From assembly GCA_015709615.1 (NCBI GenBank), contig CP054179.1:186001-250000 (forward strand): a stretch of 64,000 bases of DNA. Reading direction: 5' to 3'. Each line of letters begins with the position of its first letter. The first letter of the stretch is position 1. A program made the position numbers and the translations under genes. This DNA is from Gammaproteobacteria bacterium. GTDB taxonomy: Bacteria > Pseudomonadota > Gammaproteobacteria > Burkholderiales > Nitrosomonadaceae. The notes beneath the pieces are model-generated. The model had not been told where the DNA came from. It saw nothing but the letters and a program-made list of their open reading frames with translations, and did no database searches. Shown here piece after piece: positions 55,998 to 64,000 of the stretch.

Positions 55998-56078
55998 CGG
56001 ACAAAGCCACGCCTGCCGCAAGGCAAGTACGGAAAGCCAATGGATCTCATTATGAGATAGCCAGGTTGCCTCCCAGGA
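55998..56078 (+). ncRNA. GEMM/c-di-GMP-I riboswitch-like leader
   Basis: Matches GEMM-I landmarks: hairpin CCTGCCGCAAGGCA with a GNRA tetraloop (consensus CCTGCCGAAAGGCAGG), ACGGAAAGCC (compare ACGCAAAGCC) and AGCCAGGTTGCC (compare AGCCGGGTTGCC). The 5' part GCCACGCC differs from the usual GGCAAACC. Located about 160 bases before a PEP-CTERM gene, a typical GEMM target. Confidence 0.65.
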
Positions 56079-56238
56079 GTGATGGGGAGTGACTGGATCG
56101 GAGTGTATAAAACTATCAATCCGTTTCCAGCGCATCATTCAAAAAAAGAGGCGCTGCCGATTTGCCCTTTCCCAATTCTTCAAGCAATCAACGGCGCCTT
56201 GAAATCTTACCCATAGTGTCATTTTTGGAGAAATGAAT

Positions 56239-57072
56239 ATGAAAACAAAATCATATCACAACAAAACTAATGCATTGATCTCTGCTGCCCTGCTTTCAGC
56301 CGCCGCGCTGGCAAGCAGCAATGTCTACGCTGCCGGTGCCGTAGGATTCAAGGGCTGGAGTAGCGGTAACATTGTTAATTTTGGCGGTACCATTTCCGCG
56401 GGTGAAAGTGGCTTGAAAAGTGCCTACTCCGACAATCCCTTTCTAAACTATTCCGCTTGGGCGCATACCGGCGATTGGTGGACATTCAGAAACGACGCCG
56501 CATTCGCCGATGTCACCGTGACCGTCTCCGGCGATTCCGGTTTCTCACCCGGCGTGACCGTCTGGGCAAGCGGCGCCGCGGAATTTGATGGCGGCACCAC
56601 CGATTTCGGTTCAGAAATCAGTCTGGCGGGATTCGGCACACCGCACTCGTTCAATGCCACCGGTGCAATGGGCGACGCAGGGACGCTCTGGATGGCTAAC
56701 GGCCAAGGCGGCAACATGATCGAAACCCTGGGTTATGCAGTTTCCGGTCCTTCTCATGCCGCTGCGACAACCGGCTGGGGCGAAACCATTTCGACCGGCG
56801 CGCAGGATGTCAGTCTGACCAACACCTTCGAAAACGGCGTTACCGGTAGCGCCAGCGCTCATCTCGTGTCACTGACATTCAACGATTTGGCGCCGGGTTG
56901 GTACACCGTCTATATCGGCGGCACCGATCATGCGACTGCGGGCGGCGCGTTTGAATTGACCGTCAGCGCGGTTCCCGAAGTGGATACCTGGGCCATGCTG
57001 ATGGCCGGTTTGGGCCTGGTCGGATGGCGCATGCGCAAATATCAAAAAGACCCGCTTCAGGCTATCGCTTAG
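56239..57072 (+). CDS. PEP-CTERM secreted protein
   Basis: 277 residues from ATG 56239 (GGAG eight bases before; ATG 56233 is too close). Signal peptide ending VYA; Gly/Ser/Thr-rich beta domain (SGDSGFSPGVTVWASGAAEF); sorting signal VPEVDTWAMLMAGLGLVGWRMRK. Envelope or matrix protein, likely controlled by the upstream leader. Confidence 0.85.
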   Translation: MKTKSYHNKTNALISAALLSAAALASSNVYAAGAVGFKGWSSGNIVNFGGTISAGESGLKSAYSDNPFLNYSAWAHTGDWWTFRNDAAFADVTVTVSGDSGFSPGVTVWASGAAEFDGGTTDFGSEISLAGFGTPHSFNATGAMGDAGTLWMANGQGGNMIETLGYAVSGPSHAAATTGWGETISTGAQDVSLTNTFENGVTGSASAHLVSLTFNDLAPGWYTVYIGGTDHATAGGAFELTVSAVPEVDTWAMLMAGLGLVGWRMRKYQKDPLQAIA

Positions 57073-57103
57073 TCTATAGACCATTTTAGCCAGAGGAAAA
57101 AAA

Positions 57104-57133
57104 GGGGCGGCAGTTTTCAGCCGCCGCTTTTCC
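57104..57133 (+). terminator. Terminator after the PEP-CTERM gene
   Basis: GGCGGC / GCCGCC with an 8-base loop, then GCTTTT. Good strength; 30 bp after the stop at 57072. Confidence 0.75.
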
Positions 57134-57297
57134 TTAAAGAATTCACTCGGCTACGCTGCCATAAGAATTTACTGAATTTTGCTGCTGATAAGATCGAAAG
57201 TAGAAAAACGTGCCGTATTTGCGCACAAAATGGCACGAAAAAATTCGGATACTCAAAAGCATGAATGCCGGGTTATGGAAATGCCAGGAGTATTATC

Positions 57298-59484
57298 ATG
57301 CTAATAATTAAAAAAGCTATCATCAACATCACCAAGGCATGCTGTCTTGCGCTGCTCACCTGTTCAACTTTGCACGCCGACTTCGGCCCCATGCCGATGA
57401 CACTGAAAGGCGCGCCGGTTCCCGAAGTGCCCGGTTTGCTCGATGGTTCCGATCCGATCATCATCGACAGAGAAAAAGCGATCGCACTGGGAAAAGCCTT
57501 GTTTTGGGACATTAATGTCGGCAGCGACGGCATTGCCTGCGCCAGCTGCCATTTTCACGCCGGCGCCGACCGGCGCACAAAAAATCAGCTTTCACCCACC
57601 GGTAGAAATAGCAAACGGCCGAAAGAATTCTCCATTGCCAGCGACGGCTCTATGCACGGCCCCAACACCGCATTGAAAAAAAGCGATTTTCCGTTTTTCC
57701 AAACCGATGATCCGATGAATCCGCTCGGAATGCCGGTTTATATCAGCGACGATGTCGTGGCATCGTCAGGAACTTTCGGCGGCACCTATCGCGATGTCGA
57801 ATGGTTTCAGGAAAAAAACGATCCGTGCGACCGCAGCGCCGATGCGGTTTTCCATATCGATACCAAAGGCGTACGCAAAGTCGAGCCGCGCAACACACCG
57901 ACAGTCATCAACGCCGTTTTCAATTTCCGCAACTTTTGGGACGGCCGCGCCAACAATATCTTCAACGGCAGCAGTCCGTGGGGGGATCGTGATCCCGATG
58001 CCGGTGTATGGATTAAAAAAAGCGACGGTACAGTCACCAAGAAACGTTTACGGCTCATCAATTCCTCGCTGGCTTCCCAAGCGGTCGCTCCACCGCTGGA
58101 TGATTTTGAAATGGGTTGCCACGGCCGCACTTTTGCCGACCTGGGCCGCAAATTGCATTACCGCCAACCGCTGGAACATCAGCAGGTGCACTGGAACGAT
58201 AGCGTTCTGAGCAGTTTGGCCTTCAGCACTCCGGATAATCTGCAGAAAGGATTAAATACCAAATACTACCAGCTGATCCAGAAGGCATTCAATCCGAAAT
58301 ATTGGAACGATATCCCCAATGAGCAATTCGGTTTTCCTTCGGCAACATCGGCTACCCATACATTGGCTTACAATCAAACGGAAGCGAATTTCGCCATGTT
58401 TTTCGGATTATCGATACAAATGTATATCGCTACCTTGATTTCCGACGATGCTCCTTTCGATCAAAGCGAAGTCGACGAACATGGCATGCCGATCGGACTG
58501 AACGAATCGGCGCAGCGCGGCCTGGATATATTCCGCGATTCTCACTGCGCGCTCTGCCATATTGGACCGAATTTTACCTCTGCCGCCGTGGTGACCAACG
58601 GTATCTTGCAAAAAATCAATCCGCATGCTTTCGGCAATGAGGCTTTCCGCATCAGCACCACCACCGTGGTGACGTATTTATCGCTGACCGGCGGCATGAT
58701 GTTTCAAGATACCGGTTTTTCCGGTACCGGTGTCACACCGCTAGCAAACGATCCCGGACTCGGCGCTGTCGACCCCTTTGGCAACCCGCTATCGTTCGCC
58801 GATCAATATATGCAACTTTTAGCCGGTAACACAGCCGCGGTTCTCGATCACTATGTCGCGGATGTGCGGCCTTGCGATCTCGACACGGCCATCGCCATCG
58901 ATCGCGACAAACCGCACCCGTTACTATTCACTCGCAGTGACGGTATCCAGAAGCAGCCGCAGAATACCGCCGGTTGTTTTAACCCGGCCGGCATCTTCAT
59001 TCCGACCGTGGAAACGGCGCGCGCCGAACTGAAAAAAACGAAAAGAAAACACTTTTTGAGCGCCGCCACAGGTTCTTTCAAAATTCCTTCGCTCAGAAAC
59101 ATCGAACTGACAGGGCCGTATATGCACAATGGTGGCATGGCGACATTGGAAGAAGTAGTGGAGTTTTATACGCGCGGCGGAAACTTTGAAACACCGCCGA
59201 AGGAATTCGGCAAGGTTTTTGCCTTGGTTGACCTGCGGCTTTCACCGCAGCGCCGCGAAGATTTGCTCAATTTTCTAAAAAGCCTGACGGATGATCGCGT
59301 GCGCTTTGAAAAAGCGCCATTCGATCATCCTGAACTGCCGGTTCCTCATGGTCACGACGCAAGCTCCAAAGCCAACCCGCTGGGCGCCGCGCTGGCCGCC
59401 GACGAATTTATCGCAATTCCGGCCGTTGGCGCCGAGGGCAGGACCGATGCCTTACTGCCGTTTGAAAGTTACCTGTCGCATTAG
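57298..59484 (+). CDS. Di-haem cytochrome c peroxidase (MauG/CcpA type)
   Basis: 728 residues from ATG 57298. Signal peptide ending LHA; two haem c sites CASCH (about 82) and CALCH (about 418); MauG-type segments LGKALFWDINVGSDGIACASCH and FKIPSLRNIELTGPYMHNGGMATLEEVVEFY. Periplasmic. Longer than the usual 320-450 residues of this family. Confidence 0.88.
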   Translation: MLIIKKAIINITKACCLALLTCSTLHADFGPMPMTLKGAPVPEVPGLLDGSDPIIIDREKAIALGKALFWDINVGSDGIACASCHFHAGADRRTKNQLSPTGRNSKRPKEFSIASDGSMHGPNTALKKSDFPFFQTDDPMNPLGMPVYISDDVVASSGTFGGTYRDVEWFQEKNDPCDRSADAVFHIDTKGVRKVEPRNTPTVINAVFNFRNFWDGRANNIFNGSSPWGDRDPDAGVWIKKSDGTVTKKRLRLINSSLASQAVAPPLDDFEMGCHGRTFADLGRKLHYRQPLEHQQVHWNDSVLSSLAFSTPDNLQKGLNTKYYQLIQKAFNPKYWNDIPNEQFGFPSATSATHTLAYNQTEANFAMFFGLSIQMYIATLISDDAPFDQSEVDEHGMPIGLNESAQRGLDIFRDSHCALCHIGPNFTSAAVVTNGILQKINPHAFGNEAFRISTTTVVTYLSLTGGMMFQDTGFSGTGVTPLANDPGLGAVDPFGNPLSFADQYMQLLAGNTAAVLDHYVADVRPCDLDTAIAIDRDKPHPLLFTRSDGIQKQPQNTAGCFNPAGIFIPTVETARAELKKTKRKHFLSAATGSFKIPSLRNIELTGPYMHNGGMATLEEVVEFYTRGGNFETPPKEFGKVFALVDLRLSPQRREDLLNFLKSLTDDRVRFEKAPFDHPELPVPHGHDASSKANPLGAALAADEFIAIPAVGAEGRTDALLPFESYLSH

Positions 59485-59640
59485 GGAAGCTCCGAATAAA
59501 CACTGCGCTCGGTCATGCTGTGTTGGTATTAGGCTTAAAATGCTCATTTACCCTTTGCAAACTGCGCTTTTTCGCCGGATTCCGCCTTGCCTGACCGCCG
59601 CTCGCTGCCCTTTTCAGAGGCTTCCTTCAGCGTTGCACGA

Positions 59641-59680
59641 AAACTGATTAATTTGCCGGAAACCCGCGGTTAATCAGTTT
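59641..59680. other. Hairpin after the peroxidase gene
   Basis: AAACTGATTAA / TTAATCAGTTT, 11 bp, loop 18. Sits between convergent genes (peroxidase, DUF3422). No clean T-run; the CTGATTAA core resembles the ends of the 36319-36458 element. Confidence 0.5.
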
Positions 59681-59692
59681 CTCACCAGAAAA

Positions 59693-61027
59693 TCAATGCG
59701 ATTTGAACAATTTATCGTGAATGCGCCGTGTTGTTCGCCACACCGCCCAGAGCACGATTGGAATCAGCATACCGGTCACCAGTTCCGGGTGAATCGGCAA
59801 TCCGGCCGCTTGACCCGCTTTTGCCACGTACAACAACAAGCTGATGACGTAATACGATATCGCTGCAATGGATAAACCTTCCACGGTGCTTTGCAATCGC
59901 AATTGCAATTCCTGGCCGTGCGTTAGTTTCTCCAGCAGTTGCTGATTCTGCGTTTCCGCCAGAATATCGACGCGGGTGCGCAATAACGCGCTGGTGCGCG
60001 AGACACGAGCCGATAAATAGCTCAAGCGCTGCGCCGTTGCCTCCACCGTAGCAATGGCAGGAGAAAGCCGCCGCTGCATGAATTCGCCTATCGTTTGCGT
60101 GCCGGGAATGGCTTTTTCACGCAACTCGGTGATCCGTTGCATTACCAGCTTGTTATACGCTTGCGTTGCGGCAAAGCGGTAGCCATGCTCGACTGTCGCA
60201 CGTTCGATACGCGCCGCCAGCGAGGTAAGCGTATCCAGCAACTCTTGATCGGAAGCGGCTTTGTTTTCCAGTTGTGCGGTGATTTCGGCCAATTGCCGCT
60301 CGGCATCGGCTAATTCCGGAATGAGGCGTTTGGTCAGCGGTAAGCCGCGCAATGCCATCAGCCGGTAAGTTTCAACTTCCAGCAAACGCTGCGAAACCCG
60401 CCCGGCCCGCGTCTCGGATGCATCGGCCGACATCATGACCAGCATGCGTTCGAAACCACTCGGGCGCAGCATGAAATCCGTTACCGCCAGCGAATGTCCT
60501 TCCCTGCCGATCAGCGAAGCCACCACTGGGTTTCCGCCGAACCACTTGCGTGCTTGCACGAGCAATTCATCGGACCGATGCAAATCGCCCGGCACCATCG
60601 CGACTTTCACCGCGGCAAACGTGCGCCCCGGAATCTCAGCCAGCCAGCCGGGCGGCAAAGCCAAGTACGAAAGCAGCTCCGGATCGGTCGCTCCCAAATG
60701 CGCAGCTTCCGGCAAATGCTGCACCAGCGAATAGCGCGTGAATTCGGTATGGCGTTCCCAGCGCAAGGTATAGCCCTGCAAACGCAAACGCAGAAAATTA
60801 TTCTGCAATTGCTCGAGCATCAGCATCTGCTGTCCGGTCAAGCGCCGCAAATGCTCGTATTCCTGTGCACGTGTAACGCCTTCGTTGATAACCACGACAT
60901 AGATAATCAATGCGGGCAGCCGGATACGCTGGCTGGGACGGGCATGCACTTCATTGTGCAGCATGACGCGCTGCGGATCGTTGTCGGGCAGCCAGTCGGT
61001 CAGGTCGGTGTCAATCATTGTATGCAT
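59693..61027 (-). CDS. DUF3422 family membrane protein
   Basis: 444 residues. DUF3422: VMLHNEVHARP near the N-terminus, WERHTEFTRY, and two C-terminal membrane helices (about 385-425). Inner-membrane protein of unknown function; long helical part 200-370. Divergent from bioA. Confidence 0.85.
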   Translation of the reverse strand: MHTMIDTDLTDWLPDNDPQRVMLHNEVHARPSQRIRLPALIIYVVVINEGVTRAQEYEHLRRLTGQQMLMLEQLQNNFLRLRLQGYTLRWERHTEFTRYSLVQHLPEAAHLGATDPELLSYLALPPGWLAEIPGRTFAAVKVAMVPGDLHRSDELLVQARKWFGGNPVVASLIGREGHSLAVTDFMLRPSGFERMLVMMSADASETRAGRVSQRLLEVETYRLMALRGLPLTKRLIPELADAERQLAEITAQLENKAASDQELLDTLTSLAARIERATVEHGYRFAATQAYNKLVMQRITELREKAIPGTQTIGEFMQRRLSPAIATVEATAQRLSYLSARVSRTSALLRTRVDILAETQNQQLLEKLTHGQELQLRLQSTVEGLSIAAISYYVISLLLYVAKAGQAAGLPIHPELVTGMLIPIVLWAVWRTTRRIHDKLFKSH

Positions 61028-61196
61028 ACGGATAAAGCCAATGTTTCCGGTTGAAAACCGGAATGTACCAAGGATCCCTCATCAGGTCAAAAGCGCTGAA
61101 AAACTGCCCGGCATAGTCTACAATGACCGATCATCAAGGACTCATTCCGGCTGCAATCGTCTTCCGGAATTTCCGCCATTCAGTCAAAGCAAGGAC

Positions 61197-62534
61197 ATGT
61201 CAATTATTCACCATAAACCCTCCTCATCCGCGTCGCAACTGCGACAACGAAGCCTGGCCGCGGTATGGCACCCGTGCACGCAAATGAAACAACACGAAAC
61301 GTATCCGCTGGTTCCGATTGTAAGCGGACAAGGTGTATGGCTATACGATGCCGATGGCAATCGTTACCTGGATGCAATCGCCTCCTGGTGGGTCAATTTG
61401 TTCGGCCATGCCAATCCAATCATTAATGCGGCCATCCGCGATCAACTGGAGAAAATCGAGCATGTCATGCTGGCGGGTTTCACCCATGAACCGGTGGTCA
61501 CGTTATCCGAACGGTTAAAAACCCTCGCCCCCGGCACGCTCGGTCATTGCTTTTACGCCAGCGACGGCGCATCGGCGATCGAGATTGCGCTGAAAATGAG
61601 TTTTCATTACTGGTCGTTGTGCGGACAGCCGCAAAAGAATGGTTTTATCAGCCTGCAAAACGATTATCACGGCGAAACGCTCGGTGCGTTATCGGTCACC
61701 GATGTCGCCATTTTCCGCGAAACCTATGCACCTTTGTTGAGACCGTGCACCCATGTTCCGACACCGGATTGGCGCTACGCCGAAACCGGCGAATCGCCTC
61801 GGGACTTTGCATTGCGTGCCGCAACCGCACTGGAAAATCATCTGGCAAAGCATCATGCACAAACGGCTGCACTGATTCTGGAACCGCTGGTGCAAGGCGC
61901 AGCGGGCATGGGCATGTATCACCCCGTTTATCTGCAACGCACCCGGGAAATTTGCGATCGTTATCAAGTACACCTGATCGCCGACGAAATCGCCGTCGGC
62001 TTCGGCCGCACCGGAACCTTGTTTGCCTGTAATCAGGCCGACATCGCGCCGGATTTTCTATGTTTGTCGAAGGGATTGAGCGGCGGCTATTTGCCGCTCT
62101 CGGCCGTGATGACCACCGATCAGGTTTATCAGGCTTTTTACGACGACGGAACGGCACGGGCTTTTTTACATTCGCATTCGCATACCGGCAATGCGCTGGC
62201 CTGCCGCGCGGCTTTAGCCTCGCTGGATATTTTTGAGCACGACCGGGTGATCGAAAGCAACAGAACTAAAGCCGCGTACCTGAATAACATCGCCGCACCG
62301 CTCGCCAGCCATCCGAAAGTCAGAAATTTCCGCAATTGCGGTATGATTTGGGCGTTTGAAATCGAAACGGACGATGCCGATTTTGCCGCCGAATGCTTTC
62401 AGGCCGGTTTGAAGCAACAAATTTTGCTGCGCCCGTTGGGCAAAACCGTTTATTTTATGCCACCCTATGTCATCAACGAGCAAGAAATGGATTTGCTGGT
62501 CGATGGCACGCTGCGGGTATTGGAAACACTGTGA
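61197..62534 (+). CDS. bioA: Adenosylmethionine-8-amino-7-oxononanoate aminotransferase
   Basis: 445 residues from ATG 61197 (AAGGA before it; upstream frame to 60954 overlaps DUF3422). Class III aminotransferase: VWHPCTQMKQHE (BioA), DAIASWWVNLFGH, HGETLGALSVTD, LIADEIAVGFGRTG, PLP Lys in CLSKGLSGGYLPLS. Third step of biotin synthesis. Confidence 0.93.
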   Translation: MSIIHHKPSSSASQLRQRSLAAVWHPCTQMKQHETYPLVPIVSGQGVWLYDADGNRYLDAIASWWVNLFGHANPIINAAIRDQLEKIEHVMLAGFTHEPVVTLSERLKTLAPGTLGHCFYASDGASAIEIALKMSFHYWSLCGQPQKNGFISLQNDYHGETLGALSVTDVAIFRETYAPLLRPCTHVPTPDWRYAETGESPRDFALRAATALENHLAKHHAQTAALILEPLVQGAAGMGMYHPVYLQRTREICDRYQVHLIADEIAVGFGRTGTLFACNQADIAPDFLCLSKGLSGGYLPLSAVMTTDQVYQAFYDDGTARAFLHSHSHTGNALACRAALASLDIFEHDRVIESNRTKAAYLNNIAAPLASHPKVRNFRNCGMIWAFEIETDDADFAAECFQAGLKQQILLRPLGKTVYFMPPYVINEQEMDLLVDGTLRVLETL

Positions 62535-62543
62535 ATTGATACG

Positions 62544-63944
62544 ATGAAACTGACTTTTTTAGGTGCAGCCGGGGAAGTAACCGGTTCCAGCTATCTGATC
62601 GAGACCGATGATGTGCGCTTTCTGGTCGATTGCGGCATGTTTCAGGGCGGACAAGAAGCGGACAAGAAAAACCGCACGGCTTTCAAGTACGATCCCAAAA
62701 CCATCGACTTTGTCCTACTGACCCACGCGCACATCGATCACTCCGGATTGTTACCGCGGCTCGGCGCGTGGGGTTTTCGCGGTCCGGTGTATTGCACGAC
62801 GGCAACCGCGGATCTGCTGCAGGTCATGCTGAAGGACAGCGCTTATATTCAGGAAAAAGAAGTCGAGTGGCGTAATCAAGCGCGCCGCCGCAATAGCCAG
62901 TCGGTTCAGGAACTCGCGCCACTCTATACCGTGACGCAAGCGGAAGCGTTGTTGAAGCAGTTGCGGCGCGTCGATTACAACACCGAAATCGACCCTCGCC
63001 CAGGGATCCGCTGCTGCTTTCGCGATGCCGGCCATATTCTTGGCTCAGCCATCATCGAATTGTGGGTGAGAAAAGACGGCGGTTACAAAAAAATCGTCTT
63101 CTCCGGCGATCTCGGACAACCCGGCCACCCCATCGTGCGCGACCCGGCGATCATTCGCCGCGCCGATGTTGTGCTGATCGAGTCCACCTACGGCAACCGC
63201 CTGCATCGCAGCATGCCGGACACCCTCGATGAATTGGCATTTGCCATCAACGATACGCTGATCACGAAAGGCGGCAATGTCGTCATCCCGGCGTTTACCG
63301 TCGGCCGCACGCAGGATTTGCTGTTTCTGCTGATCGATCTGTACCGCCAGGGTAAGCTCGGCGAAATGGCCATTTATGTCGACTCGCCGATGGCGCAAGC
63401 CGCCACCGAAATCACGCTCAAACATATTGCGTTGCTCGACCGGGAGTCCACCGAAGCCTTGCAATGGATGAACAGCAATGCGCAAAAACCGCGCATTCAT
63501 TTCGTGCAGGATATCGAGGAATCGATGCAGCTCAATCATGTCAAGCACGGCATCGTCATTATCTCGGCCAGCGGCATGTGCGACGCCGGACGCATCAAGC
63601 ATCACCTCAAGTACAATCTCGACCGCCCGGAATGCAGCATCCTGATCACTGGATTTCAAGCGGAAGGAACGCTGGGAAGGCGGCTCGTGGACGGCGCCAA
63701 GCAGGTCAAGATTTTCGGTCAGGAAATAGCGGTCAAGGCGGCCATTTACACCATCGGCGGACTCTCGGCACACGCCGATCAGGCCGATTTGCTCAAATGG
63801 TTGGGTCATTTCGAGAAAATGCCGGAAAAGATTTTTGTCGTGCACGGCGAGCTCAGCAATTCGATGGCGCTGGCTGATGCCATTCGCGACAAGCTACATT
63901 GGCATGCCAGCCTGCCGGAATACTTGTCGGTTGTTACACTTTAA
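62544..63944 (+). CDS. MBL-fold beta-CASP RNA-processing hydrolase
   Basis: 466 residues. Metal site THAHIDHSG (HxHxDH), beta-CASP segments GSAIIELWV, FSGDLGQPGHP, STYGNRLH, PAFTVGRTQDLL, and C-terminal GGLSAHADQADLL with HGE (VHGELSNS). CPSF73-like nuclease of bacterial type (YsH/RNase J-like fold); function in RNA metabolism. 9 bp after bioA. Confidence 0.88.
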   Translation: MKLTFLGAAGEVTGSSYLIETDDVRFLVDCGMFQGGQEADKKNRTAFKYDPKTIDFVLLTHAHIDHSGLLPRLGAWGFRGPVYCTTATADLLQVMLKDSAYIQEKEVEWRNQARRRNSQSVQELAPLYTVTQAEALLKQLRRVDYNTEIDPRPGIRCCFRDAGHILGSAIIELWVRKDGGYKKIVFSGDLGQPGHPIVRDPAIIRRADVVLIESTYGNRLHRSMPDTLDELAFAINDTLITKGGNVVIPAFTVGRTQDLLFLLIDLYRQGKLGEMAIYVDSPMAQAATEITLKHIALLDRESTEALQWMNSNAQKPRIHFVQDIEESMQLNHVKHGIVIISASGMCDAGRIKHHLKYNLDRPECSILITGFQAEGTLGRRLVDGAKQVKIFGQEIAVKAAIYTIGGLSAHADQADLLKWLGHFEKMPEKIFVVHGELSNSMALADAIRDKLHWHASLPEYLSVVTL

Positions 63945-64000
63945 ATCCTGGAATTATGGTTATATTGCCTATGCATATACATCAAGCAAAATTATTTTTT

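Overview
The window reads as part of the chromosome of a betaproteobacterium, most likely a Nitrosomonas-like ammonia oxidiser. The evidence is indirect: PEP-CTERM secreted proteins, DUF4124 proteins, a periplasmic alpha-carbonic anhydrase, a di-haem MauG/CcpA-type peroxidase, NiFe-hydrogenase maturation genes and the overall gene style. I ran no database search, so the genus is an inference. No rRNA, tRNA or CRISPR array was seen.

Bases 1-19,100 are accessory DNA: a tandem array of filamentous-phage (inovirus) elements. Element 1 (about 1,000-8,797) is defective. An IS481-type element (140-999) cuts its replication gene, and its adsorption protein is frameshifted. It still has ssDNA-binding, coat, assembly (Zot) and accessory genes. 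Element 2 (8,798-17,186) looks complete and lies between two dif-like XerC/XerD sites (8,798-8,825 and 17,187-17,214). It has a divergent repressor with operators, ssDNA-binding protein, Rep, major coat with terminator, minor coats, adsorption protein and Zot. Element 3 (17,187 to about 19,070) keeps only a left-end regulatory module with a XafT/VC1465-like Xer-recombination factor. Behind the structural genes of elements 1 and 2 lies the same two-hairpin repeat. After it, before the next dif-like site, each has a different AT-rich cargo. In element 1 this is a GDCCVxC protein, a DUF2726 protein, HicB-HicA and a ParA-HEPN pair. In element 2 it is an Abi_alpha (DUF4393) gene with an unknown partner. 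I read this as a cargo slot for defence or superinfection-control genes and consider it the most interesting part of the window.

Bases 19,100-36,500 are mainly core chromosome: PEP-CTERM protein, small lipoprotein, RecQ, GlnA, two DUF4124 proteins, ExoIII, an MscS-like channel, a DinG/YoaA helicase, SLATT protein, a membrane-anchored amino-acid-type receptor, then hydrogenase protease-hypA-hypB-hypF C-terminal part, and Hsp33 with altered zinc ligands. Bases 36,585-39,200 are a second accessory scar: an unknown membrane-anchored gene cut by a second, inverted, truncated IS copy that is fused to an inverted fragment of phage zot.

Bases 39,200-64,000 are core again: carbonic anhydrase, GNAT, membrane proteins, EamA transporter, Rieske oxygenase, a lipoprotein, PriA, a quinone-oxidoreductase-type enzyme, the grpE-dnaK-dnaJ heat-shock operon with a visible sigma-32 promoter, PurB, a PEP-CTERM gene behind a GEMM/c-di-GMP-I-like leader, a MauG-type peroxidase, DUF3422, BioA and an MBL/beta-CASP hydrolase.
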